From Oligoflexia bacterium (GTDB taxonomy: Bacteria; Bdellovibrionota; UBA1018; CAIMNF01): a stretch of 33,039 nt of DNA. Shown in pieces: positions 13,640 to 24,712 of this stretch. Location of the stretch: assembly GCA_903858975.1 (NCBI GenBank), contig CAIOKW010000014.1, forward strand, positions 1 through 33,039. Direction: 5' to 3'. The first letter of the stretch is position 1. The number at the start of each line of letters is the position of its first letter. A model generated the notes under the pieces. It searched no databases. It saw only the letters and a program-made list of their open reading frames with translations, and was not told the DNA's origin. The translations under genes and the position numbers were made by a program.

Positions 13640-16184
13640 GATTTTGGTTAAGGGCGCTCGCGTCCATAATTTGAAAAATATCTCAGTCAAAATACCTCAT
13701 CAAACTCTCACCGTGATTACCGGCCCCTCGGGCTCCGGGAAATCCTCTCTTGCGTTTGATACCATTCACGCCGAGGGGCAACGCCGCTACATTGAAACGT
13801 TTTCTACTTATGCTCGCCAGTTTCTAGAGCAAATCGAAAAGCCCGACGTAGACGAACTGAGTGGTCTCTCGCCCACAATTGCCATCTTACAGAAGACCAC
13901 CTCTTATAATCCACGCTCAACCGTTGGAACCGTAACTGAGATCTACGATCACTTTCGACTCTTGTACTCAAGGGTTTCAAAAGCATTTTGCCCAGGGTGT
14001 GGAGACCCCATTGAGTCTCTCTCCACTCAGCAAATTGTTGATTCGATACTAGCGTCCCCCGAGGGTTCTCGACTATCCATTTTGTCTCCCATCGCACGCG
14101 AGAAAAAGGGTGAGTTCCAAAAGGAGCTGCTTTCACTTAGACAAAAAGGCTTCACCAAGGCGCGCGTCGATGGTGAGATGAAGGACCTATCTGAGCCAAT
14201 CCGCCTTGAGAAAAACTTTAAACACACTATTGAAGTCGTCATTGATCGGGTGATCATCAAAAAGAAGGAAGAGTCGCTTCAGGCTCGTCTTTACGAAAGC
14301 ATTGAGCTGGGTCTCAAACTTTCAAAAGGCCTCCTCACGGTGGTCGAGCATCAAACTTCTGGTAAAAATCCGGAGCGCACCCTTTCACAAAATTTCGCGT
14401 GCAGTAAATGCGATATTTATCTACCGACGCCTGAGCCCAGAGTTTTTTCATTCAATAGTCCACTCGGTGCCTGTAAGCGCTGTGATGGGCTCGGTTTTGA
14501 ATCCTTTTCAGAAGCCTCGGATCAAGATGAGGATGGCGGTGGCTCCGAAGACCAGTCCTATGATTATAAAGAGCCCTGTAAAGAATGTAAGGGCGCTCGG
14601 ATTTCAAGCGAATCCCGCTCCTTTAAAATTTCGAACCTCGATATTGCAGAAGTTTGCGCAAAACCCATCGATGAGCTCGATGCATTTTTAAGTTCCATTA
14701 AGTTAAGCGATCGCGAGATGAAAATTGCAGGCGGTCTTATTAGAGAGACCAAAGAGAGGGTCGGGTTTCTCAGTAAAGTGGGCGTGGGTTATCTATCCGT
14801 AGATCGACCTCTTTTTTCTCTCTCAGGAGGGGAATCTCAAAGGATTCGACTGGCCTCTCAGCTGGGTAGCTCACTCGTTGGAATTACCTATATCTTGGAT
14901 GAGCCATCGATCGGACTTCATCCGAGGGACAATAAACTTCTCATTAACAGCCTGAAGCGCCTCCGGGATCTTGGAAATACTGTCATCGTTGTGGAGCATG
15001 ATGAAGAGACGATGATGGAAAGTGATTTTTTAATCGATGTTGGCCCAGGCGCTGGCGTGCATGGTGGGAATATTATTGCTTCAGGCCTACCCTCAGAAAT
15101 CTTAAAGCATCCGGAAAGTATTACCGGGAAATACCTGTCTCACCGATTAAAAGTTAATCCACCGAAGTTTAGACGCCCGGTTGATCCGAAAAAGATTCTG
15201 AAACTTGAAAAGGTGAACCTACACAATCTGAAAAATGTAGAGGCAGAATTCCCGCTTGGAATCTTCACCTGTGTCACGGGGGTTTCAGGCAGCGGCAAAA
15301 GCTCTCTGATCATGGATACGCTCTACCCCTTACTCCTAAACCACTTCTATGATTCCAATATTCCTGAGATGAGCGCCAAGATTACGAAGGGGATCAAAGA
15401 GGTAGATAAGGTCATCCAAATTGATCAAAGCCCCATTGGTCGTACGCCGCGATCCAATCCAGCAACCTATACCGGCATCTTCAGTTTCATTCGAAGTCTT
15501 TATGCTCAGTTGCCCGAATCTCAGCTACGTTCTTTTAAACCCGGTCGTTTCTCCTTTAACGTAAAGGGCGGAAGATGTGATGACTGTGAAGGGGACGGCC
15601 TCAAAAAAATCTCGATGAGCTTCATGGCTGATGCTTATATCACCTGTGACACTTGCAAAGGCGCACGCTACAAGGCGGATACCCTTCAAGTTCTCTTTAA
15701 GGGAAAGAATATCGCTGAGGTACTTGCGATGTCTGTGGATGAAGCGCTTCCATTTTTCATTAACATTCCTCCGATCAAAGAAAAACTTCAGGTGATGTCG
15801 GACGTGGGCCTGGGCTACATCAAGCTAGGACAAGCTGCGACGACGCTTTCGGGTGGAGAAGCTCAACGAATCAAACTTGCAAAAGAACTTTCACGCCGAG
15901 CTACCGGGAAAACCTTCTTCATTTTAGATGAGCCCTCGACAGGCCTCCATTTTGATGACATCAAAAAACTCCTGGGAATTCTTCACCGTCTGGTGGATCA
16001 AGGAAATACCGTACTCGTGATTGAGCACAATCTCGACATCATCTGTTCAGCTGACCACTTAATGGATTTAGGTCCAGAAGGCGGAAATGCGGGCGGAAAA
16101 ATCATTGCAACCGGCACCCCTGAAGAGCTTTCGAAATCAAAGACGAGTAAGATTGCGCCATTCTTGAAGGCCAAATTAAAATAA
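13614..16184 (+). CDS. uvrA: Excinuclease ABC subunit A, lacking the insertion domain
   Basis: 856 aa from the ATG at 13614 (a frame start at 13581 is deeper inside the previous gene); most UvrA are about 940. Damage-recognition ATPase of nucleotide excision repair, partner of UvrB and Mfd. First half: Walker A GPSGSGKS (37-44), zinc-type CPGCG and UvrB-binding region, Cys pairs 263/266 and 287/290, signature SLSGGESQRIRLA, DEPSIGLHPRD. Second half: Walker A GVSGSGKS (about 556-563), CDDCEGDG and CDTCKGARY zinc module, signature TLSGGEAQRIKLA, DEPSTGLHFDD. Between CKRCDGLG and CKECKGAR there are only about 27 residues, rich in Asp, Glu, Gly and Ser, where E. coli has roughly 125: the insertion domain is gone. 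Both ATPases look intact, so it is probably functional. Last gene of the cluster. Confidence 0.97.
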   Translation: MENSNTGTEILVKGARVHNLKNISVKIPHQTLTVITGPSGSGKSSLAFDTIHAEGQRRYIETFSTYARQFLEQIEKPDVDELSGLSPTIAILQKTTSYNPRSTVGTVTEIYDHFRLLYSRVSKAFCPGCGDPIESLSTQQIVDSILASPEGSRLSILSPIAREKKGEFQKELLSLRQKGFTKARVDGEMKDLSEPIRLEKNFKHTIEVVIDRVIIKKKEESLQARLYESIELGLKLSKGLLTVVEHQTSGKNPERTLSQNFACSKCDIYLPTPEPRVFSFNSPLGACKRCDGLGFESFSEASDQDEDGGGSEDQSYDYKEPCKECKGARISSESRSFKISNLDIAEVCAKPIDELDAFLSSIKLSDREMKIAGGLIRETKERVGFLSKVGVGYLSVDRPLFSLSGGESQRIRLASQLGSSLVGITYILDEPSIGLHPRDNKLLINSLKRLRDLGNTVIVVEHDEETMMESDFLIDVGPGAGVHGGNIIASGLPSEILKHPESITGKYLSHRLKVNPPKFRRPVDPKKILKLEKVNLHNLKNVEAEFPLGIFTCVTGVSGSGKSSLIMDTLYPLLLNHFYDSNIPEMSAKITKGIKEVDKVIQIDQSPIGRTPRSNPATYTGIFSFIRSLYAQLPESQLRSFKPGRFSFNVKGGRCDDCEGDGLKKISMSFMADAYITCDTCKGARYKADTLQVLFKGKNIAEVLAMSVDEALPFFINIPPIKEKLQVMSDVGLGYIKLGQAATTLSGGEAQRIKLAKELSRRATGKTFFILDEPSTGLHFDDIKKLLGILHRLVDQGNTVLVIEHNLDIICSADHLMDLGPEGGNAGGKIIATGTPEELSKSKTSKIAPFLKAKLK

Positions 16185-16188
16185 AAAA

Positions 16189-16214
16189 CCCCCGAACCTT
16201 TTCAGGTCCGGGGG
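16189..16214 (-). terminator. Rho-independent terminator between convergent uvrA and atpE
   Basis: Ten-base arms CCCCCGAACC and GGTCCGGGGG with one mismatch around a six-base loop. Read on the minus strand the stem is followed by TTTTTTATTTTA, a strong signal for the end of the atp transcript. On the plus strand it is followed by only a few T, so it would stop uvrA transcription less well. It starts five bases after the uvrA stop. Confidence 0.9.
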
Positions 16215-16241
16215 CCTTTGAACTCTTCAGTTCACTTAAAA

Positions 16242-16568
16242 CTACTTGATTTTAAGGAACGCGATTACGAATGCGTAAAGAACGAGAGACTCGATCAACG
16301 CAAGACCGATAATCATTGGAGTGAATACTTTGTCAGAAGCGGCTGGGTTACGTGAAATCCCTTCAAGCGCTGCTGCTGCAGTTTTACCTTGTCCCATAGC
16401 TCCGCCAAGAGCTGCAAGACCAAGACCCAGACCTGCGCCAAGACCTGCTAGGTCCATAGCTCCGGTGCTAGTTGCTGCTGCCGCTGCAGTGTGAGCTGCT
16501 TCTTGTGCGAATGCCGCGCCTGTCATGAACAAACCTGCTACTGTCATCATTACTGTTTTCATTTTCAT
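16242..16568 (-). CDS. atpE: ATP synthase F0 subunit c, with N-terminal signal sequence
   Basis: 108 aa from the ATG at 16568 (AAAGGA nine bases upstream; an ATG at 16586 would add six residues). Mature c subunits are about 75-90 aa; here a signal-like leader (basic start, hydrophobic core, AFA/QEA near residue 21) precedes the two-helix hairpin. Helix 1 is Gly-rich (GLGAGLGLGLAALGG), the polar loop is SRNP (72-75), and helix 2 carries the ion-binding Glu93 in LIESLVLY. Gln60, Ser94 and Tyr98 line up with residues that coordinate sodium in some c rings, while the Thr next to the Ser is replaced by Leu. Ring subunit that turns ion flow into rotation. Last gene of the dnaN-to-atpE run. Confidence 0.95.
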   Translation of the reverse strand: MKMKTVMMTVAGLFMTGAAFAQEAAHTAAAAATSTGAMDLAGLGAGLGLGLAALGGAMGQGKTAAAALEGISRNPAASDKVFTPMIIGLALIESLVLYAFVIAFLKIK

Positions 16569-16615
16569 TTTCTGTTTTCCTTTCATTGAGTTAATTACGA
16601 CGAAACTTTTTCAAA

Positions 16616-17326
16616 TCAGTGATCGTGACTTGCTGATAACGAGATATAGACCATAGTCATCAAACAAAATACGAACGCCTGAACTAGAGCAACAAAGAGC
16701 CCGATCCCGTAGAATATAGCAGGAACTCCATAGGGCACCAAGTTATTAAAAATTCCAAGAACCACGTGGTCTCCCATGATGTTTCCTCGAAGACGAAGTC
16801 CGAGAGAAATCGGGCGAAATACATGGGATGCGATCTCCACGATCAACATCAAGGGAGATAGCCACAAAATTGGGCCAGCAAAATGCTTCAAATATCCAAT
16901 TCCGTTTTCACGGAGGCCAACGTAATTGTAATAAAGAAATACGAAAAGGCCGAGCGCGAAAGTCGTATTGAGATTATCCGTTGGAGGCAACAATCCTGGG
17001 ATCATTCCAATTAAGTTAGACGCAAAAATAAAAATAAAGAGTGCCCCTACAATTGGGAAATACTTCTCTGCTCCGTGCTTGCCCATGACGTTCACAGCAA
17101 GCCCATAAAGTTTTTCGGCAAGGATTTCGAAAAAGTTTCTGAAGGTGAGCTTAGCATCCGGTACGAGGCCTTCATCTTCACGCTTTTTCGCTGCATTCAA
17201 TTGAATGCGAGCAATGAGACCTGCAATGATCACCATCGCTACCACAGCAGTTGCCATGAAAACGTGCCCGTATTCATGAACTTCAAATCCTGGAATCAAG
17301 CTTAACCAATTAAAACCGTGTTCCAC
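16616..17326 (-). CDS. atpB: ATP synthase F0 subunit a
   Basis: 236 aa with five to six helices. The conserved stator Arg is R178 in ISLGLRLRGN, and the late helix VQAFVFCLMTMVYISL with Gln216 matches the family. Subunit a forms the two half-channels that load and unload the c ring. The residues after the Arg (GNIMGDH) give an acidic residue and a His where other families have AGE or AGH. Starts 6 bases after the atpI stop and is followed by atpE, the normal order. The F1 genes and subunits b and delta are not in the window. Confidence 0.97.
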   Translation of the reverse strand: MEHGFNWLSLIPGFEVHEYGHVFMATAVVAMVIIAGLIARIQLNAAKKREDEGLVPDAKLTFRNFFEILAEKLYGLAVNVMGKHGAEKYFPIVGALFIFIFASNLIGMIPGLLPPTDNLNTTFALGLFVFLYYNYVGLRENGIGYLKHFAGPILWLSPLMLIVEIASHVFRPISLGLRLRGNIMGDHVVLGIFNNLVPYGVPAIFYGIGLFVALVQAFVFCLMTMVYISLSASHDH

Positions 17327-17332
17327 TATGCT

Positions 17333-17722
17333 TCACCCTTGTTGAGTTTCATTATATCTCCGAGAAATTACCGCAGAAACGAGCGGACCCACAGCCATGA
17401 ATCCAATCCCGAGTAGCGCAGCAGCGTCTGGAGCATTTCTTAATCTTTTCAGCGTTATAGCCAAAAATCCGAGACAAACCAACTTAAAAGTGAGGAAAAT
17501 CACCACCTGAAGGTTTCTGCCGCGCTGCTCAGGCGGGGTAAAGAAGAGTCGCCAAAAGAGAAACACCAAAAAAAGGAGGTCCAGCAGGGTTAGGAGGAAG
17601 ACCTGACAGAAGGCGGATCGCCCTTCAGGCTGATTCCAATAAATCCCAGTACCCATGAGGAGCCACGTGAGACTTACGAGTAGAAGGATATTTAAGAATT
17701 TTTTACTTTGTTCCGGTTTCAT
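17333..17722 (-). CDS. AtpI-like ATP synthase subunit I
   Basis: 129 aa, four predicted helices with a polar break (TPPEQRGRN) in the middle. The second half (FLTFKLVCLGFLAI..., then LLGIGFMAVGPLVSAV) fits the ATP-synthase I family pattern of a helix with a Lys at its start followed by a Gly-containing helix. Position between an AtpZ-like gene and atpB is the usual one. In other bacteria this protein helps assemble the c ring. Sequence is weakly conserved in the family, so context carries much of the call. Overlaps the end of the upstream gene by 20 bases. Confidence 0.75.
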   Translation of the reverse strand: MKPEQSKKFLNILLLVSLTWLLMGTGIYWNQPEGRSAFCQVFLLTLLDLLFLVFLFWRLFFTPPEQRGRNLQVVIFLTFKLVCLGFLAITLKRLRNAPDAAALLGIGFMAVGPLVSAVISRRYNETQQG

Positions 17723-17930
17723 GATTCTTCTGATTCTTTTGGATCAAATACACCCGATAAAATCCGATGAGAAGCCCAATAAAGGCTCCCAGGACGGTTG
17801 CAATGTTTTGAAAGGGACGGTTTCGAGTGAGCCAATGGAGCAAACCCCCAAGCGCACTCGGGGTTACGACCACCTCGGCAATGATCACAGTAAAAAGGGC
17901 GAGTTGGCGGTATCGGTTTTCTTCACTCAT
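17703..17930 (-). CDS. AtpZ-like small membrane protein
   Basis: 75 aa, two helices separated by a short loop (LTRNRPFQN) with Gly-rich second helix (VLGAFIGLLIGFYRVY), the layout of the AtpZ/AtpQ family found upstream of atpI and atpB. Members are proposed to act with AtpI in c-ring assembly or ion supply. Start ATG overlaps the lipoprotein stop (ATGA). No catalytic motif. Confidence 0.7.
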   Translation of the reverse strand: MSEENRYRQLALFTVIIAEVVVTPSALGGLLHWLTRNRPFQNIATVLGAFIGLLIGFYRVYLIQKNQKNHETGTK

Positions 17931-18754
17931 TTTCGCTTCTTCTTCATTCGTTCATTGAGGCGCACCATCCGCACCTGAATCACGTTTGGTGCTGGATAAT
18001 CTGCTTTGATGGATTGAAAGAGATCGTATGCCTCTTCAAGCTGATCAAGTTCTTCCCGCGTGGCTGCCTCACCAAAGATGGCTTCGACATACATTCTATG
18101 ATTTTTAACCTGACTCTTCTGTTTTAGATCCTGATAAATTTTCAGTGCCTTATTATAAGCCTGTTTATCATTTTCACCCATGGCGTAGCAGGCACCCGCA
18201 AGGTCAAACATAACCTTCATTGCGACTGGAGAATCCGGGTATTCAGTGAGAACGCTTTCATACCACTCGATTGATTTTTTAATACGATTCGTTTGAAAGT
18301 AGGAGCGGGCAATTCGATATTTAAAGTTCGCGATATCCTGCGGTTGAAATCGCTTCGAGGGAAGAAGTTTAGTATAAAACTCAATTGCCTTTTGAAACTG
18401 ACCAAGTTTAGAGAAGTATAATTCCCCAATTTCCATTTGCGCTTGCGGCGCTAACTCTGAATTAGATGCGCGCTCAAGAAATAACTCAAAACCCTTCAGC
18501 GCATCTTCGGGAGCGTTTAAAAAAAGCGCCTTCGTCATTGAAGATCGCCAGAGTGCTTGAAGGCCAATTGCTGAATTCGGTGCCTCCTTCACAACGCGAT
18601 CAAACTCCGAAACCGCGGCCGGATAGTTCTTCTCTGTCCATAGCTTCTCAGCGGTCAAATAGTGATTTGAAGTGGATGACTGAACCGTACATGCCGAAAT
18701 GAGGAAAACGCACAGGGGAGTGAGAGTTTCACCCCCCTTGTAAAACCATTTCAT
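17927..18754 (-). CDS. TPR-repeat outer-membrane-type lipoprotein
   Basis: 275 aa from the ATG at 18754, two bases after the gyrA stop; a longer frame inside gyrA is unlikely. A lipobox LISAC puts the lipidated Cys at residue 22, so the protein is exported and membrane-anchored. The rest is helical with tetratricopeptide-like repeats, for example LWTEKNYPAAVSEFDRVV, LGQFQKAIEFYTKLL, RIKKSIEWYESVLTEYPDSP, KALKIYQDL and EEAYDLFQSIKADYPAP. General form resembles BamD or CpoB-type periplasmic TPR proteins, but I see no feature that fixes one of these. The partner is unknown. It lies between gyrA and the atp genes and overlaps atpZ by 4 bases, so it is co-expressed with them. Confidence 0.85.
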   Translation of the reverse strand: MKWFYKGGETLTPLCVFLISACTVQSSTSNHYLTAEKLWTEKNYPAAVSEFDRVVKEAPNSAIGLQALWRSSMTKALFLNAPEDALKGFELFLERASNSELAPQAQMEIGELYFSKLGQFQKAIEFYTKLLPSKRFQPQDIANFKYRIARSYFQTNRIKKSIEWYESVLTEYPDSPVAMKVMFDLAGACYAMGENDKQAYNKALKIYQDLKQKSQVKNHRMYVEAIFGEAATREELDQLEEAYDLFQSIKADYPAPNVIQVRMVRLNERMKKKRK

Positions 18755-18755
18755 T

Positions 18756-21233
18756 CTATTGCGTAACTTCCGTCGCAACACCATCATCAGGAATGTTTTC
18801 AACAGCGACCACTTTTTCTCCACTGTCTACCGTCATTAAGCGAACCCCTTGAGTGTTCCGGCTTTGTTCACTAATTTCACCGATTTTAATTCGAATCAAC
18901 TTGCCTCGACTTGAGAAGAGCATGAGGTCATCGCTTGGCGTGACTTGACGAGCGGACATCAGTTGTCCGGTCTTGTCGGTTACTTTTAATGTGATGATTC
19001 CCTTACCTCCGCGGGTTTGAACGCGGTATTCACTGACTGGGGTCCGTTTTCCATATCCCAATTCAGAAACAACCAGAATTTCATTTGAAGATTCTGCTGG
19101 ATGAATAAGTTCCATTCCCACCACTGAATCACCCTCATCTAGGGACATTCCGTATACTCCGTAAGCCGTACGGCCCATCGGGCGAACATCTTTTTCGGCA
19201 AAGCGTATACTCATTCCACTTGCTGAGGTCATGAAAATTTCATTACTTCCATCAGAAATGCGCGCACCAATTAAAGCGTCTCCTTCTTCGATCGAGATCG
19301 CATTAATACCGGTCGTGCGAACGTTTTTGTATTCAGAAAGCGCGGTTTTCTTCACGATTCCCGATTTCGTTGCCATCACGAGGAAGTTGTTCTCGTTATA
19401 GTCTTTCACCGGGAGAATCATCATTACCTTTTCATCCGCTTGAAGCGTAAGAAGGTTCACAATGGCTTTTCCTTTTGAAGTTCGGGTGGCTTCAGGAATC
19501 TTATAAACCTTCACTACGTGGAGGCGCCCTTTGTCTGTCAAACAAAACAATTGACTGAGAGTGGTGGTCTTAAAGATTTGATTCACAAAATCTTCATCAT
19601 CGGTATTCATTCCGATGATTCCTTTTCCGCCTCGGCCCTGGGATTTAAATTGATTTGGATCCTGACGCTTGATGTAGCCAGTACGAGTAATCGTTAGAAG
19701 TGTCGGCTCATCAGTAATCAAGGATTCAATATCAATATCAGAACTTTCATCCAAAGTGATCTCGGTTCGGCGATCATCGGCATAGCGTTCACGAATCTCA
19801 GTCAATTCACCGCTAATGATTTCATATACGCGTGACTCTTTTGAAAGGATGTCTTTTAAGTCGCCAATGATTCGGAGGACTTCGTTGTACTCATCGATAA
19901 TTTTGTCACGCTCAAGACCGGTCAAGCGCTGAAGTCGCATATCAAGAATGGCTTGGGCTTGAAGTTGTGAAAATGCAAATTTAGTCATGAGGCCCGTGAG
20001 GGCTTCAGGTGCGTTTGCGCTTGCACGAATGAGTGCGATCACTTCGTCTAGATGCTCAACTGCACGCTTTAAGCCTTCCAAGATATGAAGCCTTGCTTCC
20101 GCTTTTCTGAGATCAAACACAGTTCTTCGAATGACGACGTCTTTACGGTGCTCAATAAAGGCCTGAATCATGTCCTTCAGGTTGAACATCTTCGGTTGAT
20201 GATGATCAATCGCAAGGAGTGCGATCCCGTAGCTATCTTGTAGTTGGGTCATTTTATAGAGTCGATTGAGGACTACGCTTGAGCTCTCGTTCTTCTTAAT
20301 TTCGATTACAATGCGCATTCCGGTACGGTCTGATTCATCCCGAATATCAGAAATACCCTCAAGCTTGTCGTCGTTCACGAGATCTGCAATTTTCTCAATG
20401 AGCTTTGCTTTGTTCACCTGATAAGGAAGTTCAGTGACGATAATGCGTTCTCGATCGTTCTTATAAGTTTCGATCTCGCTTTTAGCGCGAATGGTAATGA
20501 CGGCACGTCCTGTTTTATAAGCAAGCTTCAGCACGTTACCACCAAAGATCGTTCCACCGGTTGGAAAATCAGGGCCCTTCACAAACTCCATCAATCCATC
20601 TACGTCGAGGCTTGGATTATTGATCAGAGCAAGCGTTGCATCTACCACTTCACCTAAGTTGTGAGGAGGAATGTTCGTCGCCATCCCAACCGCAATCCCG
20701 GTTGAGCCATTAATGAGCAAATTAGGAATCTTTGTCGGAAACACCAATGGCTCTTGTAATGAACCATCGTAGTTCGGTCCAAAATCTACGGTTTCTTTTT
20801 CAAGATCCGCTAGGATTTCATCCGTGATTTTTTCCATCCGAATTTCGGTATATCGCATCGCCGCTGCTGAATCCCCATCGATCGATCCGAAGTTTCCTTG
20901 CCCATCAATCAGCGGATAACGGAGCGAGAAATCCTGTGCCATCCGAACGATGGTGTCATAAACTGCGCTGTCGCCGTGCGGGTGATACTTACCAATGACA
21001 TCCCCGACGATACGCGCGGATTTTTTATAAGCCTTATTATAGGTATTCCCTAAATCATACATCGCATAAAGTGCGCGACGGTGAACGGGTTTTAGTCCAT
21101 CTCTAACATCAGGCAATGCTCGTCCAATAATGACGGACATGGCGTAATCGAGATAGGCTCCGCGCATCTCATCTTCAATATTAACTTGAACAACGTTGCT
21201 CATTTTTTCAGGTGGTTGATTTGGTGTTTCCAT
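18756..21233 (-). CDS. gyrA: DNA gyrase subunit A
   Basis: 825 aa. Cuts and rejoins DNA within the A2B2 gyrase that adds negative supercoils. Catalytic Tyr128 in AAAMRYTE; the quinolone-pocket segment HPHGDSAVYDTIVRM is unchanged in Ser89 and Asp93, the positions altered in resistant strains. The C-terminal wrapping domain has a GyrA box QGRGGKG (one residue off the QRRGGKG form), which marks it as gyrase and not ParC. Start ATG 13 bases after the fabH stop. Tight spacing on both sides. Confidence 0.98.
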   Translation of the reverse strand: METPNQPPEKMSNVVQVNIEDEMRGAYLDYAMSVIIGRALPDVRDGLKPVHRRALYAMYDLGNTYNKAYKKSARIVGDVIGKYHPHGDSAVYDTIVRMAQDFSLRYPLIDGQGNFGSIDGDSAAAMRYTEIRMEKITDEILADLEKETVDFGPNYDGSLQEPLVFPTKIPNLLINGSTGIAVGMATNIPPHNLGEVVDATLALINNPSLDVDGLMEFVKGPDFPTGGTIFGGNVLKLAYKTGRAVITIRAKSEIETYKNDRERIIVTELPYQVNKAKLIEKIADLVNDDKLEGISDIRDESDRTGMRIVIEIKKNESSSVVLNRLYKMTQLQDSYGIALLAIDHHQPKMFNLKDMIQAFIEHRKDVVIRRTVFDLRKAEARLHILEGLKRAVEHLDEVIALIRASANAPEALTGLMTKFAFSQLQAQAILDMRLQRLTGLERDKIIDEYNEVLRIIGDLKDILSKESRVYEIISGELTEIRERYADDRRTEITLDESSDIDIESLITDEPTLLTITRTGYIKRQDPNQFKSQGRGGKGIIGMNTDDEDFVNQIFKTTTLSQLFCLTDKGRLHVVKVYKIPEATRTSKGKAIVNLLTLQADEKVMMILPVKDYNENNFLVMATKSGIVKKTALSEYKNVRTTGINAISIEEGDALIGARISDGSNEIFMTSASGMSIRFAEKDVRPMGRTAYGVYGMSLDEGDSVVGMELIHPAESSNEILVVSELGYGKRTPVSEYRVQTRGGKGIITLKVTDKTGQLMSARQVTPSDDLMLFSSRGKLIRIKIGEISEQSRNTQGVRLMTVDSGEKVVAVENIPDDGVATEVTQ

Positions 21234-21246
21234 GTGTCTCTATTTC

Positions 21247-22257
21247 CTAAAAACGATAAACTGCGGATCCCCAGGTGAATCCACTTCCGAATGCTGCTGA
21301 TGCGACCAGCATTCCTTTTTTGAGTTTTCCTGCTCTGACGGCTTCATCTAATCCAATGGGAATGGTTGCTGCCGTCGTATTTGCAAATTTTTGAATCGTA
21401 TTAAAGACCTTGTGTTCTGGAATATTGAACTGCTTTGCGATCATGTCATTGATGCGGAGATTGGCTTGGTGAAAAATGAATAGATCAATGTCTTCGATCG
21501 ACAATTCGTTTTGCTTAAACGCCGCCTGAAGCGCTTCTGGCATGCGCTTCACAGCGTTCAAGAATACAGTTTTGCCATTCATCTGTGGGAAATGAAGCTT
21601 GTCTTCTATTTCTTTGGTTCCAATGCGATCACTGGAGTTTCCGCTCCCAGGAGCAGCAACCCAAAGCTCCTCGGCAAAGGTGCCATCTGCGTAAAGATGG
21701 GTAGAGAGAACGTGAGAGTCTGTTTTGACATCTTTCACTTCTGTGGCACACATTACCACGGCTCCGGCTCCATCTCCGAAGAGTACTGCGACGTCGCGCC
21801 CCTGATCATTCTTTTCAAGCCCTTTTGATTGAAGCTCTGCCCCTACGACCAAAATTTTCTGGTACATACCGGTGCGAATGAATTGGTCAGCAATCGACAT
21901 GGCATAGATGAAACCCGTACATTGTTGGCGAACATCGAGGGCCGGGATTCCTGGCACACCCAGTTTCTTTTGAAGGAAACATGCGGTACCCGGAAACTCA
22001 TGGTCTGGTGAAAGCGTTGCTACGATAAGCATATCGATTTCACTCTTATCCATGTTCGCATTTTTAAGTGCGACTAGAGCAGCTTCATACGCAAGATCAG
22101 AGGTTGAAGTGTCATCAGCAGCCCAATGACGTTGTTCAATCCCGGTCCTTTGACGAATCCACTCATCAGAAGTATCCATCATTTTTGCCAAATCATCATT
22201 TTTGATGATCTGAGGCGGGACATACATTCCTGTAGAAACAATTTTTGAACGTAGCAT
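21247..22257 (-). CDS. fabH: 3-oxoacyl-ACP synthase III
   Basis: 336 aa from the ATG at 22257, six bases after GGAG; an upstream TTG at 22269 is less likely. Condenses acetyl-CoA (or another starter) with malonyl-ACP to begin fatty acid synthesis. Catalytic Cys113 in DVRQQCTGFIYAM, His in LFIFHQANLRI and Asn in KFANTTAATIPIGL complete the Cys-His-Asn triad. The segment WIRQRTGIEQRHW is typical. Its place between gyrB and gyrA is unusual; fabH normally sits with other fab genes. Some relatives make other 3-ketoacyl products, so the starter is uncertain. Confidence 0.93.
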   Translation of the reverse strand: MLRSKIVSTGMYVPPQIIKNDDLAKMMDTSDEWIRQRTGIEQRHWAADDTSTSDLAYEAALVALKNANMDKSEIDMLIVATLSPDHEFPGTACFLQKKLGVPGIPALDVRQQCTGFIYAMSIADQFIRTGMYQKILVVGAELQSKGLEKNDQGRDVAVLFGDGAGAVVMCATEVKDVKTDSHVLSTHLYADGTFAEELWVAAPGSGNSSDRIGTKEIEDKLHFPQMNGKTVFLNAVKRMPEALQAAFKQNELSIEDIDLFIFHQANLRINDMIAKQFNIPEHKVFNTIQKFANTTAATIPIGLDEAVRAGKLKKGMLVASAAFGSGFTWGSAVYRF

Positions 22258-22269
22258 TGAATTCTCCAA

Positions 22270-24684
<2,415 letters not shown>

Positions 24685-24712
24685 AAGAACACCCTTTCAC
24701 TTCGGGGTATTC

